The notes under the pieces are model-generated. The model did not search any database. It was not told the DNA's origin and worked only from the letters and a program-made list of their open reading frames with translations. Shown piece by piece: positions 23,608 through 36,258 of a stretch of 64,000 bases of DNA (the first letter of the stretch is position 1; every line of letters begins with the position of its first letter). Source of the DNA: Clarkia xantiana subsp. parviflora (Eukaryota > Streptophyta > Magnoliopsida > Myrtales > Onagraceae); assembly GCA_036873135.1 (NCBI GenBank), contig JAPTYO010000015.1, positions 741,339-805,338 of the forward strand, given 5' to 3'. Both the position numbers and the translations under genes were made by a program.

Positions 23608-25680
23608 TGAGAGTGAAATAGATGTGTAGGAGAGAAAGATGTAAGCAAACCAATTAAGATTGAATACATGATTGGAATGCTTAACTTGAATGATTACAAG
23701 GAGGATAGATCATTTATATAGGACTCTACTCAAGTCACAACACTAACATTACTAGAAGGACTATATTGCTTAAATGTAAAAGGTAAGGAGCATATACTAC
23801 TACTCTAACATTTTTTCTTGATTTTCCCTTTGAATTCCAGCTTGATATCAGCCCCTCAAATATCCATATATCATTCCTTAGCTCTTAATCATTCCAATTC
23901 ATCCCCCAAAAGAAGTAATTTTGCTCAACAAGGTCCTTAGGAATGAGAAAAGATTTTGGGTTCAAGAAGGATGCATAGGAGAGAATTCAACAATAGAAGG
24001 AGGGTGCACAGAGGCATGTGCAGTGCACATGTAGGTGCATGGAGGTGCACAGAAAAGAAACTCTGCTGGAGAAGGAGGGTGCAAGGGGGAAGGCGGGAAG
24101 CACTTAGAAGAGCACATAAGGGGAGCATGGAGAGAGCACGACCTGATGAACATGATAGAGCATGCTGTAAGGGGGCTGAATTGATTTCATCTGCAAATCT
24201 TCAACCAAAACCCAGAATCTTGCTTGAGTTGAAGTTATCTTCATCTGAATTGAGTTAATATATCTTTCATTTCTCAAATTCAACCCAGAAATCACTTGAA
24301 CGCTGCTTCAAATGCTGATTTACTATGAACTTGCGGCTGTTGTTGCTGCTGTGTTAACTTCATGAACAGAAATTAACCTCACAAACTGTGCCTTAATCAT
24401 AATCATCTGAATCTTCATGACTTCCAATTACTCTCCATGGCGAAAAACTAACAAAATCAAAGAGAATTGCAGCCGTGGATCTCGCATCTATCACTGCTTG
24501 ATAAAAATGAAAATCTAAGTCCACTTTGAGCATTGTAATCAGTTGAATTCTTCAAATTAATCATCCGCATAGTACGGTGACATCAATCCGCATGTATGAA
24601 CATATGATGAACAAATTCCAACAGCAAACTTGTACTGATTATATCTTAACCAACTAACACAACAGCAGCAAATTCATTATGTGTATGAATTTTCCAAATA
24701 AAGGATCAACTATGAGTTACTGAAGGCACCAAGATCTTCAAATAAGCATGTGACAGACAGCAGATCTATGTGCTGTTAAGAAGAAATCAGCTCAAGTTTG
24801 AACAAATTTTGCTCAGAAACCATGAACGACTGTGGTGAACATCAGCAACAGCAATGATGATTGATTTCGTCCCAATTCGTGGCTCAGATCCCAGTTATTG
24901 ACTTCAAATCAACTCGAAACAGAATAAGTAACTTGAACGGAATCCAAAAATCAAGCCAGCAGCAACAGATAATCGAGTGACCATCTCGAAATCAATCAAA
25001 TAGAACATTAGGCGGGAAAATATCGCATGAACGCAGATTATTGCAATACCAGCAGCAAATCCTTCTGAAACCACTGGAAATTAGTTGAGAAGAATAAGTA
25101 CCTCATTGAATTGACCATTCGCAGAAGATTCAAACCGATTTGATGAAGTTTCAGTTGAAATCGAAGAATCTCACGCTGATGTTACCGCAGAACGGATGAA
25201 GTTTCAGACCGGTGTTCTGATTGATTCACTTGAAATTCAGATCGGATAGATTCACTGTAAATTCAGATCAGTGCTCTGATCAATTCATATCAAGTCTGAG
25301 TTGATTTGACGATCGACGCTGAAGAAGATACATAACGGTTGTAGTAGTGGCAGACATCTCCAAAAGCAAAGAAGCTGACACAGCCGATAAGAATACAGTA
25401 GCAAAGTCCACTTACGCATGGAAGCAGGAGGTGTCACTGAATTAAACTTCTGCTGCGGTAAAGAGTACGATCTATGCACATTGCAGAGACTGAACTGAGA
25501 TGAGCTGAGGAAGAGGATTTGAGCTAGGGATTGGAGCACGAAGATGATCGGAACTGAGATTTCACCTAATTCGCAAAGAACAAGTTTGATCGACGAAGAA
25601 AACAGAAGCTAGAACTCAATCGATGTAGTGGATCTATAAAGTTCAACTCGCAGGATCTACTTCCTGGAGCTCTGATACCA
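23608..25680 (-). repeat. array unit 4
   Basis: 2073 bp, inner subtype; only scattered substitutions separate it from units 5-7. Confidence 0.9.
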
Positions 25681-27753
25681 TGAGAGTGAAATAGATGTGT
25701 AGGAGAGAAAGATGTAAGCAAACCAATTAAGATTGAATACATGATTGGAATGCTTAACTTGAATGATTACAAGGAGGATAGATCATTTATATAGGACTCT
25801 ACTCAAGTCACAACACTAACATTACTAGAAGGACTATATTGCTTAAATGTAAAAGGTAAGGAGCATATACTACTACTCTAACATTTTTTCTTGATTTTCC
25901 CTTTGAATTCCAGCTTGATATCAGCCCCTCAAATATCCATATATCATTCCTCAGCTCTTAATCATTCCAATTCATCCCCCAAAAGAAGTAATTTTGCTCA
26001 ACAAGGTCCTTAGGAATGAGAAAAGATTTTGGGTTCAAGAAGGATGCATAGGAGAGAATTCAACAATAGAAGGAGGGTGCACAGAGGCATGTGCAGTGCA
26101 CATGTAGGTGCATGGAGGTGCACAGAAAAGAAACTCTACTGGAGAAGGAGGGTGCAAGGGGGAAGGCGGGAAGCACTTAGAAGAGCACATAAGGGGAGCA
26201 TGGAGAGAGCACGACCCGATGAACATGATAGAGCATGCTGTAAGGGGGCTGAATTGATTTCATCTGCAAATCTTCAACCAAAACCCAGAATCTTGCTTGA
26301 GTTGAAGTTATCTTCATCTGAATTGAGTTAATATATCTTTCATTTCTCAAATTCAACCCAGAAATCACTTGAACGCTGCTTCAAATGCTGATTTACTATG
26401 AACTTGCGGCTGTTGTTGCTGCTGTGTTAACTTCATGGACAGAAATTAACCTCACAAACTGTGCCGAAATCATAATCATCTGAATCTTCATGACTTCCAA
26501 TTACTCTCCATGGCGAAAAACTAACAAAATCAAAGAGAATTGCAGCCGTGGATCTCGCATCTATCACTGCTTGATAAAAATGAAAATCTAAGTCCACTTT
26601 GAGCATTGTAATCAGTTGAATTCTTCAAATTAATCATCCGCATAGTACGGTGACATCAATCCGCATGTATGAACATATGATGAACAAATTCCAACAGCAA
26701 ACTTGTACTGATTATATCTTAACCAACTAACACAACAGCAGCAAATTCATTATGTGTATGAATTTTCCAAATAAAGGATCAACTATGAGTTACTGAAGGC
26801 ACCAAGATCTTCAAATAAGCATGTGACAGACAGCAGATCTATGTGCTGTTAAGAAGAAATCAGCTCAAGTTTGAACAAATTTTGCTCAGAAACCATGAAC
26901 GACTGTGGTGAACATCAGCAACAGCAATGATGATTGATTTCGTCCCAATTCGTGGCTCAGATCCCAGTTATTGACTTCAAATCAACTCGAAACAGAATAA
27001 GTAACTTGAACGGAATCCAAAAATCAAGCCAGCAGCAACAGATAATCGAGTGACCATCTCGAAATCAATCAAATAGAACATTAGGCGGGAAAATATCGCA
27101 TGAACGCAGATTATTGCAATACCAGCAGCAAATCCTTCTGAAACCACTGGAAATTAGTTGAGAAGAATAAGTACCTCATTGAATTGACCATTCGCAGAAG
27201 ATTCAAACCGATTTGATGAAGTTTCAGTTGAAATCGAAGAATCTCACGCTGATGTTACCGCAGAACGGATGAAGTTTCAGACCGGTGTTCTGATTGATTC
27301 ACTTGAAATTCAGATCGGATAGATTCACTGTAAATTCAGATCAGTGCTCTGATCAATTCATATCAAGTCTGAGTTGATTTGACGATCGACGCTGAAGAAG
27401 ATACATAACGGTTGTAGTAGTGGCAGACATCTCCAAAAGCAAAGAAGCTGACACAGCCGATAAGAATACAGTAGCAAAGTCCACTTACGCATGGAAGCAG
27501 GAGGTGTCACTGAATTAAACTTCTGCTGCGGTAAAGAGTACGATCTATGCACATTGCAGAGACTGAACTGAGATGAGCTGAGGAAGAGGATTTGAGCTAG
27601 GGATTGGAGCACGAAGATGATCGGAACTGAGATTTCACCTAATTCGCAAAGAACAAGTTTGATCGACGAAGAAAACAGAAGCTAGAACTCAATCGATGTA
27701 GTGGATCTATAAAGTTCAACTCGCAGGATCTACTTCCTGGAGCTCTGATACCA
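25681..27753 (-). repeat. array unit 5
   Basis: 2073 bp, inner subtype. Confidence 0.9.
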
Positions 27754-29826
27754 TGAGAGTGAAATAGATGTGTAGGAGAGAAAGATGTAAGCAAACCAAT
27801 TAAGATTGAATACATGATTGGAATGCTTAACTTGAATGATTACAAGGAGGATAGATCATTTATATAGGACTCTACTCAAGTCACAACACTAACATTACTA
27901 GAAGGACTATATTGCTTAAATGTAAAAGGTAAGGAGCATATACTACTACTCTAACATTTTTTCTTGATTTTCCCTTTGAATTCCAGCTTGATATCAGCCC
28001 CTCAAATATCCATATATCATTCCTCAGCTCTTAATCATTCCAATTCATCCCCCAAAAGAAGTAATTTTGCTCAACAAGGTCCTTAGGAATGAGAAAAGAT
28101 TTTGGGTTCAAGAAGGATGCATAGGAGAGAATTCAACAATAGAAGGAGGGTGCACAGACGCATGTGCAGTGCACATGTAGGTGCATGGAGGTGCACAGAA
28201 AAGAAACTCTGCTGGAGAAGGAGGGTGCAAGGGGGAAGGCGGGAAGCACTTAGAAGAGCACATAAGGGGAGCATGGAGAGAGCACGACCTGATGAACATG
28301 ATAGAGCATGCTGTAAGGGGGCTGAATTGATTTCATCTGCAAATCTTCAACCAAAACCCAGAATCTTGCTTGAGTTGAAGTTATCTTCATCTGAATTGAG
28401 TTAATATATCTTTCATTTCTCAAATTCAACCCAGAAATCACTTGAACGCTGCTTCAAATGCTGATTTACTATGAACTTGCGGCTGTTGTTGCTGCTGTGT
28501 TAACTTCATGAACAGAAATTAACCTCACAAACTGTGCCGAAATCATAATCATCTGAATCTTCATGACTTCCAATTACTCTCCATGGCGAAAAACTAACAA
28601 AATCAAAGAGAATTGCAGCCGTGGATCTCGCATCTATCACTGCTTGATAAAAATGAAAATCTAAGTCCACTTTGAGCATTGTAATCAGTTGAATTCTTCA
28701 AATTAATCATCCGCATAGTACGGTGACATCAATCCGCATGTATGAACATATGATGAACAAATTCCAACAGCAAACTTGTACTGATTATATCTTAACCAAC
28801 TAACACAACAGCAGCAAATTCATTATGTGTATGAATTTTCCAAATAAAGGATCAACGATGAGTTACTGAAGGCACCAAGATCTTCAAATAAGCATGTGAC
28901 AGACAGCAGATCTATGTGCTGTTAAGAAGAAATCAGCTCAAGTTTGAACAAATTTTGCTCAGAAACCATGAACGACTGTGGTGAACATCAGCAACAGCAA
29001 TGATGATTGATTTCGTCCCAATTCGTGGCTCAGATCCCAGTTATTGACTTCAAATCAACTCGAAACAGAATAAGTAACTTGAACGGAATCCAAAAATCAA
29101 GCCAGCAGCAACAGATAATCGAATGACCATCTCGAAATCAATCAAATAGAACATTAGGCGGGAAAATATCGCATGAACGCAGATTATTGCAATACCAGCA
29201 GCAAATCCTTCTGAAACCACTGGAAATTAGTTGAGAAGAATAAGTACCTCATTGAATTGACCATTCGCAGAAGATTCAAACCGATTTGATGATGTTTCAG
29301 TTGAAATCGAAGAATCTCACGCTGATGTTACCACAGAACGGATGAAGTTTCAGACCGGTGTTCTGATTGATTCACTTGAAATTCAGATCGGATAGATTCA
29401 CTGTAAATTCAGATCAGTGCTCTGATCAATTCATATCAAGTCTGAGTTGATTTGACGATCGACGCTGAAGAAGATACATAACGGTTGTAGTAGTGGCAGA
29501 CATCTCCAAAAGCAAAGAAGCTGACACAGCCGATAAGAATACAGTAGCAAAGTCCACTTACGCATGGAAGCAGGAGGTGTCACTGAATTAAACTTCTGCT
29601 GCGGTAAAGAGTACGATCTATGCACATTACAGAGACTGAACTGAGATGAGCTGAGGAAGAGGATTTGAGCTAGGGATTGGAGCACGAAGATGATCGGAAC
29701 TGAGATTTCACCTAATTCGCAAAGAACAAGTTTGATCGACGAAGAAAACAGAAGCTAGAACTCAATCGATGTAGTGGATCTATAAAGTTCAACTCGCAGG
29801 ATCTACTTCCTGGAGCTCTGATACCA
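27754..29826 (-). repeat. array unit 6
   Basis: 2073 bp, inner subtype. Shares a GAATGACC variant (near 29121) with unit 7. Confidence 0.9.
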
Positions 29827-31899
29827 TGAGAGTGAAATAGATGTGTAGGAGAGAAAGATGTAAGCAAACCAATTAAGATTGAATACATGATTGGAATGCT
29901 TAACTTGAATGATTACAAGGAGGATAGATCATTTATATAGGACTCTACTCAAGTCACAACACTAACATTACTAGAAGGACTATATTGCTTAAATGTAAAA
30001 GGTAAGGAGCATATACTACTACTCTAACATTTTTTCTTGATTTTCCCTTTGAATTCCAGCTTGATATCAGCCCCTCAAATATCCATATATCATTCCTCAG
30101 CTCTTAATCATTCCAATTCATCCCCCAAAAGAAGTAATTTTGCTCAACAAGGTCCTTAGGAATGAGAAAAGATTTTGGGTTCAAGAAGGATGCATAGGAG
30201 AGAATTCAACAATAGAAGGAGGGTGCACAGAGGCATGTGCAGTGCACATGTAGGTGCATGGAGGTGCACAGAAAAGAAACTCTGCTGGAGAAGGAGGGTG
30301 CAAGGGGGAAGGCGGGAAGCACTTAGAAGAGCACATAAGGGGAGCATGGAGAGAGCACGACCTGATGAACATGATAGAGCATGCTGTAAGGGGGCTGAAT
30401 TGATTTCATCTGCAAATCTTCAACCAAAACCCAGAATCTTGCTTGAGTTGAAGTTATCTTCATCTGAATTGAGTTAATATATCTTTCATTTCTCAAATTC
30501 AACCCAGAAATCACTTGAACGCTGCTTCAAATGCTGATTTACTATGAACTTGCGGCTGTTGTTGCTGCTGTGTTAACTTCATGAACACAAATTAACCTCA
30601 CAAACTGTGCCGAAATCATAATCATCTGAATCTTCATGACTTCCAATTACTCTCCATGGCGAAAAACTAACAAAATCAAAGAGAATTGCAGCCGTGGATC
30701 TCGCATCTATCACTGCTTGATAAAAATGAAAATCTAAGTCCACTTTGAGCATTGTAATCAGTTGAATTCTTCAAATTAATCATCCGCATAGTACGGTGAC
30801 ATCAATCCGCATGTATGAACATATGATGAACAAATTCCAACAGCAAACTTGTACTGATTATATCTTAACCAACTAACACAACAGCAGCAAATTCATTATG
30901 TGTATGAATTTTCCAAATAAAGGATCAACGATGAGTTACTGAAGGCACCAAGATCTTCAAATAAGCATGTGACAGACAGCAGATCTATGTGCTGTTAAGA
31001 AGAAATCAGCTCAAGTTTGAACAAATTTTGCTCAGAAACCATGAACGACTGTGGTGAACATCAGCAACAGCAATGATGATTGATTTCGTCCCAATTCGTG
31101 GCTCAGATCCCAGTTATTGACTTCAAATCAACTCGAAACAGAATAAGTAACTTGAACGGAATCCAAAAATCAAGCCAGCAGCAACAGATAATCGAATGAC
31201 CATCTCGAAATCAATCAAATAGAACATTAGGCGGGAAAATATCGCATGAACGCAGATTATTGCAATACCAGCAGCAAATCCTTCTGAAACCACTGGAAAT
31301 TAGTTGAGAAGAATAAGTACCTCATTGAATTGACCATTCGCAGAAGATTCAAACCGATTTGATGAAGTTTCAGTTGAAATCGAAGAATCTCACGCTGATG
31401 TTACCGCAGAACGGATGAAGTTTCAGACCGGTGTTCTGATTGATTCACTTGAAATTCAGATCGGATAGATTCACTGTAAATTCAGATCAGTGCTCTGATC
31501 AATTCATATCAAGTCTGAGTTGATTTGACGATCGACGCTGAAGAAGATACATAACGGTTGTAGTAGTGGCAGACATCTCCAAAAGCAAAGAAGCTGACAC
31601 AGCCGATAAGAATACAGTAGCAAAGTCCACTTACGCATGGAAGCAGGAGGTGTCACTGAATTAAACTTCTGCTGCGGTAAAGAGTACGATCTATGCACAT
31701 TGTAGAGACTGAACTGAGATGAGCTGAGGAAGAGGATTTGAGCTAGGGATTGGAGCACGAAGATGATCGGAACTGAGATTTCACCTAATTCATAAAGAAC
31801 AAGTTTGATCGACGAAGAAAACAGAAGCTAGAACTCAATCGATGTAGTGGATCTATAAAGTTCAACTCGCAGGATCTACTTCCTGGAGCTCTGATACCA
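29827..31899 (-). repeat. array unit 7
   Basis: 2073 bp, inner subtype. Shares the GAATGACC variant (near 31195) with unit 6, pointing to duplication of one from the other. Confidence 0.9.
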
Positions 31900-33967
31900 T
31901 GAGAGTGAAATAGATGTGTAGGAGAGAAAGATGTAAGCAAACCAATTAAGATTGAATACATGATTGGAATGCTTAACTTGAATGATTACAAGGAGGATAG
32001 ATCATTTATATAGGACTCTACTCAAGTCACAACACTAACATTACTAGAAGGACTATATTGCTTAAATGTAAAAGGTAAGGAGCATATACTACTACTCTAA
32101 CATTTTTTCTTGATTTTCCCTTTGAATTCCAGCTTGATATCAGCCCCTCAAATATCCATATATCATTCCTCAGCTCTTAATCATTCCAATTCATCCCCCA
32201 AAAGAAGTAATTTTGCTCAACAAGGTCCTTAGGAATGAGAAAAGATTTTGCGTTCAAGAAGGATGCATAGGAGAGAATTCAACAATAGAAGGAGGGTGCA
32301 CAGAGGCATGTGCAGTGCACATGTAGGTGCATGGAGGTGCACAGAAAAGAAACTCTGCTGGAGAAGGAGGGTGCAAGGGGGAAGGCGGGAAGCACTTAGA
32401 AGAGCACATAAGGGGAGCATGGAGAGAGCACGACCTGATGAACATGAAAGAGCATGCTGTAAGGGGGCTGAGTTGATTTCATCTGCAAATCTTCAACCGA
32501 AACCCAGAATCTTGCTTGAGTTGAAGTTATCTTCATCTGAATTGAGTTAATATATCTTTCATTTCTCAAATTCAACCCAGAAATCACTTGAACGCTGTTT
32601 CAAATGCTGATTTACTATGAACTTGCGGCTGTTGTTGCTGCTGTGTTAACTCCATGAACACAAATTAACCTCACAAACTGTGCCGAATCATAACCATCTG
32701 AATCTTCATGACTTCCAATTACTATCCATGGCGAAAAACTAAAAAAATCAAAGAGAATTGCAGCCGTGCATCTTGCATCTGTCACTGCTTGATAAAAATG
32801 AAAATCTAAGTCCACTTTGAGCATTGTAATCAGTTGAATTCTTCAAATTAATCATCCGCATAGTACTGTGACATCAATCCGCATGTATGAACATATGATG
32901 AACAAATTCCAGCAGCAAACTTGTACTGATTAGATCTTAACCAACTAACACAGCAGCAGCAAATTCATTATGTGCATGAATTTTCCAAATAAAGGATCAA
33001 CTATGAGTTATTGAAGCCACCAAGATCTTCAAATAAGCATGTGACAGATAGCAGATCTATGTGCTGTTAAGAAGAAATCAGCTCAAGTTTGAACGAATTT
33101 TGCTCAGAAACCATGAACGACTGTGGTGAACATCAGCAACAACAATGATGATTGATTTCGTCCCAATTCGTGGCTCAGATCCCAGTTATTGACTTCAAAT
33201 CAACTCGAAACAGAATAAGTAACTTGAACGGAATCCAAAAATCAAGCCAGCAGCAACAGATAATCGAGTGACCATCTCGAAATCAATCAAATAGAACATT
33301 AGGCGGGAAAATATCGCATGAACCCAGATTATTGCAATACCAGCAGCAAATCCTTCTGAAACCACTGGAAATTAGTTGAGAAGAATAAGTACCTCATTGA
33401 ATTGACCATTCGCAGAAGATTCAAACCGATTTGATGTAGTTTCAGTTGAAATCGAGAATCTCACGCTGATGTTACCGCAGAACGGATGAAGTTTCAGACC
33501 GGTGTTCTGATTGATTCACTTGAAATTCAGATCGGATAGATTCACTGTAAATTCATATCAGTGCTCTGATCAATTCATATCAAGTCTGAGTTGATTTGAC
33601 GATCGACGCTGAAGAAGATACATAACGGTTGTAGTAGTGGACATCTCCAAAAGCAAAGAAGCTGACACAGCCGATAAGAATACAGTAGCAAAGTCCACTT
33701 ACGCATGGAAGCAGGAGGTGTCACTGAATTAAACTTCTGCTGCGGTAAAGAGTACGATCTGTGCACATTGCAGAGACTGAACTGAGATGAGCTGAGGAAG
33801 AGGATTTGAGCTAGGGATTGGAGCACGAAGATGATCGGAACTGAGATTTCACCTAATTCGCAAAGAACAAGTTTGATCGACGAAGAAAACAGAAGCTAGA
33901 ACTCAATCGATGTAGTGGATCTATAAAGTTCAACTCGCAAGATCTACTTCCTGGAGCTCTGATACCA
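31900..33967 (-). repeat. array unit 8, mosaic
   Basis: 2068 bp. The LTR-proximal part has the inner-type junction deletion. From about 32450 onward it carries variants shared with unit 9 (CCGAATCATAACC, GTGCATCT, TACTGTGAC), so it is a recombinant between the two subtypes. It also has private 3-bp and 1-bp losses. Confidence 0.88.
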
Positions 33968-36055
33968 TGAGAGTGAAATAGATGTGTAGGAGAGAAAGAT
34001 GTAAGCAAACCAATTAAGATTGAATACATGATTGGAATGCTTAACTTGAGTGATTACAAGGAGGATAGATCATTTATATAGGACTCTACTCAAGTCACAA
34101 CACTAACATTACTAGAAGAACTATATTGCTTGAATGTAAAAGGTAAGGAGCATATACTACTACTCTAACATTCACCATGCTTCTTCAAATTTCTTAATTT
34201 TCCCTTTGAATTCCAGCTTGATATCAGCCCCTCAAATATCCATATATCATTCCTCAGCTCTTAATCATTCCAATTCATCCCCCAAAAGAAGTAATTTTGC
34301 TCAACAAGGTCCTTAGGAATGAGAAAAGATTTTGGGTTCAAGAAGGATGCATAGGAGAGAATTCAACAGTAGAAGGAGGGTGCACAGAGGTATGTGCAGT
34401 GCACATGTAGGTGAATGGAGGTGCACAGAAAAGAAACTCTGCTGGAGAAGGAGGGTGCAAGGGGGAAGGCGGGAAGCACTTAGAAGAGCACATAAGGGGA
34501 GCATGGAGAGAGCACGACCTGATGAACATGAAAGAGCATGCTGTAAGGGGGCTGAGATGATTTCATCTGCAAATCTTCAACCAAAACCCAGAATCTTGCT
34601 TGAGTTGAAGTTATCTTCATCTGAATTGAGTTAATATATCTTTCATTTCTCAAATTCAACCCAGAAATCACTTGAACGCTGCTTCAAATGCTGATTTACT
34701 ATGAACTTGCGGCTGTTGTTGCTGCTGTGTTAACTTCATGAACACAAATTAACCTCACAAACTGTGCCGAATCATAACCATCTGAATCTTCATGACTTCC
34801 AATTACTATCCATGGCGAAAAACTAAAAAAGTCAAAGAGAATTGCAGCCGTGCATCTCGCATCTGTCACTGCTTGATAAAAATGAAAATCTAAGTCCACT
34901 TTGAGCATTGTAATCAGTTGAATTCTTCAAATTAATCATCCGCATAGTACTGTGACATCAATCCACATGTATGAACATATGATGAACAAATTCCAGCAGC
35001 AAACTTGTATTGATTAGATCTTAACGAACTAACACAGCAGCAGCAAATTCATTATGTGGATGAATTTTCCAAATAAAGGATCAACTATGAGTTAATGAAG
35101 CCACTAAGATCTTCAAATAAGCATGTGACAGACAGCAGATCTATGTGCTGTTAAAAAGAAATCAGCTCAAGTTTGAACAAATTTTGCTCAGAAACCATGA
35201 ACGACTGTGGTGAACATCAGCAACAGCAATGATGATTGATTTCGTCCCAATTCGTGGCTCAGATCCCAGTTATTGACTTCAAATCAACTCGAATCAGAAT
35301 AAGTATTTTGAACGGAATCCAAAAATCAAGCCAGCAGCAACAGATAATCGAGTGACCATCTCGAAATCAATCAAATAGAACATTAGGCGGGAAAATATCG
35401 CATGAACCCAGATTATTGCAATACCAGCAGCAAATCCTTCTGAAACCACTGGAAATTAGTTGAGAAGAATAAGTACCTCATTGAATTGACCATTCGCAGA
35501 AGATTCGAATCGATTTGATGAAGTTTCAGTTGAAATCGAAGAATCTCACGCTGATGTTACCGCAGAACGGATGAAGTTTCAGACCGGTGTTCTGATTGAT
35601 TCATTTGAAATTCAGATCGGATAGATTCACTGTAAATTCAGATCAGTGCTCTGATCAATTCATATCAAGTCTGAGTTGATTTGACGATCGACGCTGAAGA
35701 AGATACATAACGGTTGTAGTAGTGGCAGACATCTCCAAAAGCAAAGCAGCTGACACAGCCGGTAAGAATACAGTAGCAAAGTCCACTTACGCATGGAAGC
35801 AGGAGGTGTCACTGAATTAAACTTCTGCTGCGGTAAAGAGTACGATCTATGCACATTGCAGAGACTTAACTGAGATGAGCTGAGGAAGAGGATTTGAGCT
35901 AGGGATTGGAGCGCGAAGATGATCGGAACTGAGATTTCACCTAATTCGCAAAGAACAAGTTTGATCGACGAAGAAAACAGAAGCTAGAACTCAATCGATG
36001 TAGTGGATCTATAAAGTTCAACTCGCATGATCTACTTCCTGGAGCTCTGATACCA
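33968..36055 (-). repeat. array unit 9, outer subtype
   Basis: 2088 bp; keeps the junction segment missing from units 2-8 (TTCACCATGCTTCTTC) and is the most diverged full unit along with unit 1. Confidence 0.9.
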
Positions 36056-36258
36056 TGAGAGTGAAATAGATGTGTAGGAGAGAAAGATGTAAGCAAACCA
36101 ATTAAGATTGAATACATGATTGGAATGCTTAACTTGAGTGATTACAAGGAGGATAGATCATTTATATAGGACTCTACTCAAGTCACAACACTAACATTAC
36201 TAGAAGGACTATATTGCTTAAATGTAAAAGGTAAGGAACATATACTACTACTCTAACA
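36056..36258 (-). repeat. terminal LTR of the array
   Basis: 203 bp, ending CTCTAACA. It is followed at once by the target duplication CAGCC (36259-36263) and PIE1 coding sequence. In sense orientation it is the array's 5' LTR. It differs from the LTR at 8362 by only about three bases. Confidence 0.92.

Larger units (their letters stand above)
8362..36258 (-). mobile_element. tandem concatemer of a small copia-type retrotransposon
   Basis: Nine units in the order LTR-internal are followed by a final LTR, all in one orientation. Each LTR (203 bp) reads TGAGAGTG to CTCTAACA on plus, that is TGTTAG...CTCTCA on the sense (minus) strand. Each is followed, in sense, by TGGTATCAGAGC, the initiator tRNA-Met primer site. 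Only the outer edges carry a target duplication, CAGCC (8357-8361 and 36259-36263), inside the PIE1 ATPase exon. Units are 2068-2088 bp once LARD2 is discounted. No gag, pol or other gene is present. One insertion amplified by LTR-LTR unequal exchange or rolling duplication explains the structure. Confidence 0.93.

Noticed and set aside
19070..34671. Small frames of 63-100 residues repeated in every array unit
   Set aside because: Conserved only because the units are recent copies; they overlap on both strands, and match no gag, pol or host protein I know.
8362..36258. Array interpreted as a large PIE1 intron
   Set aside because: There are no splice borders at the edges; a 5-bp duplication of coding sequence (GGCTG in sense) and the continuous codons across it show an insertion within an exon.
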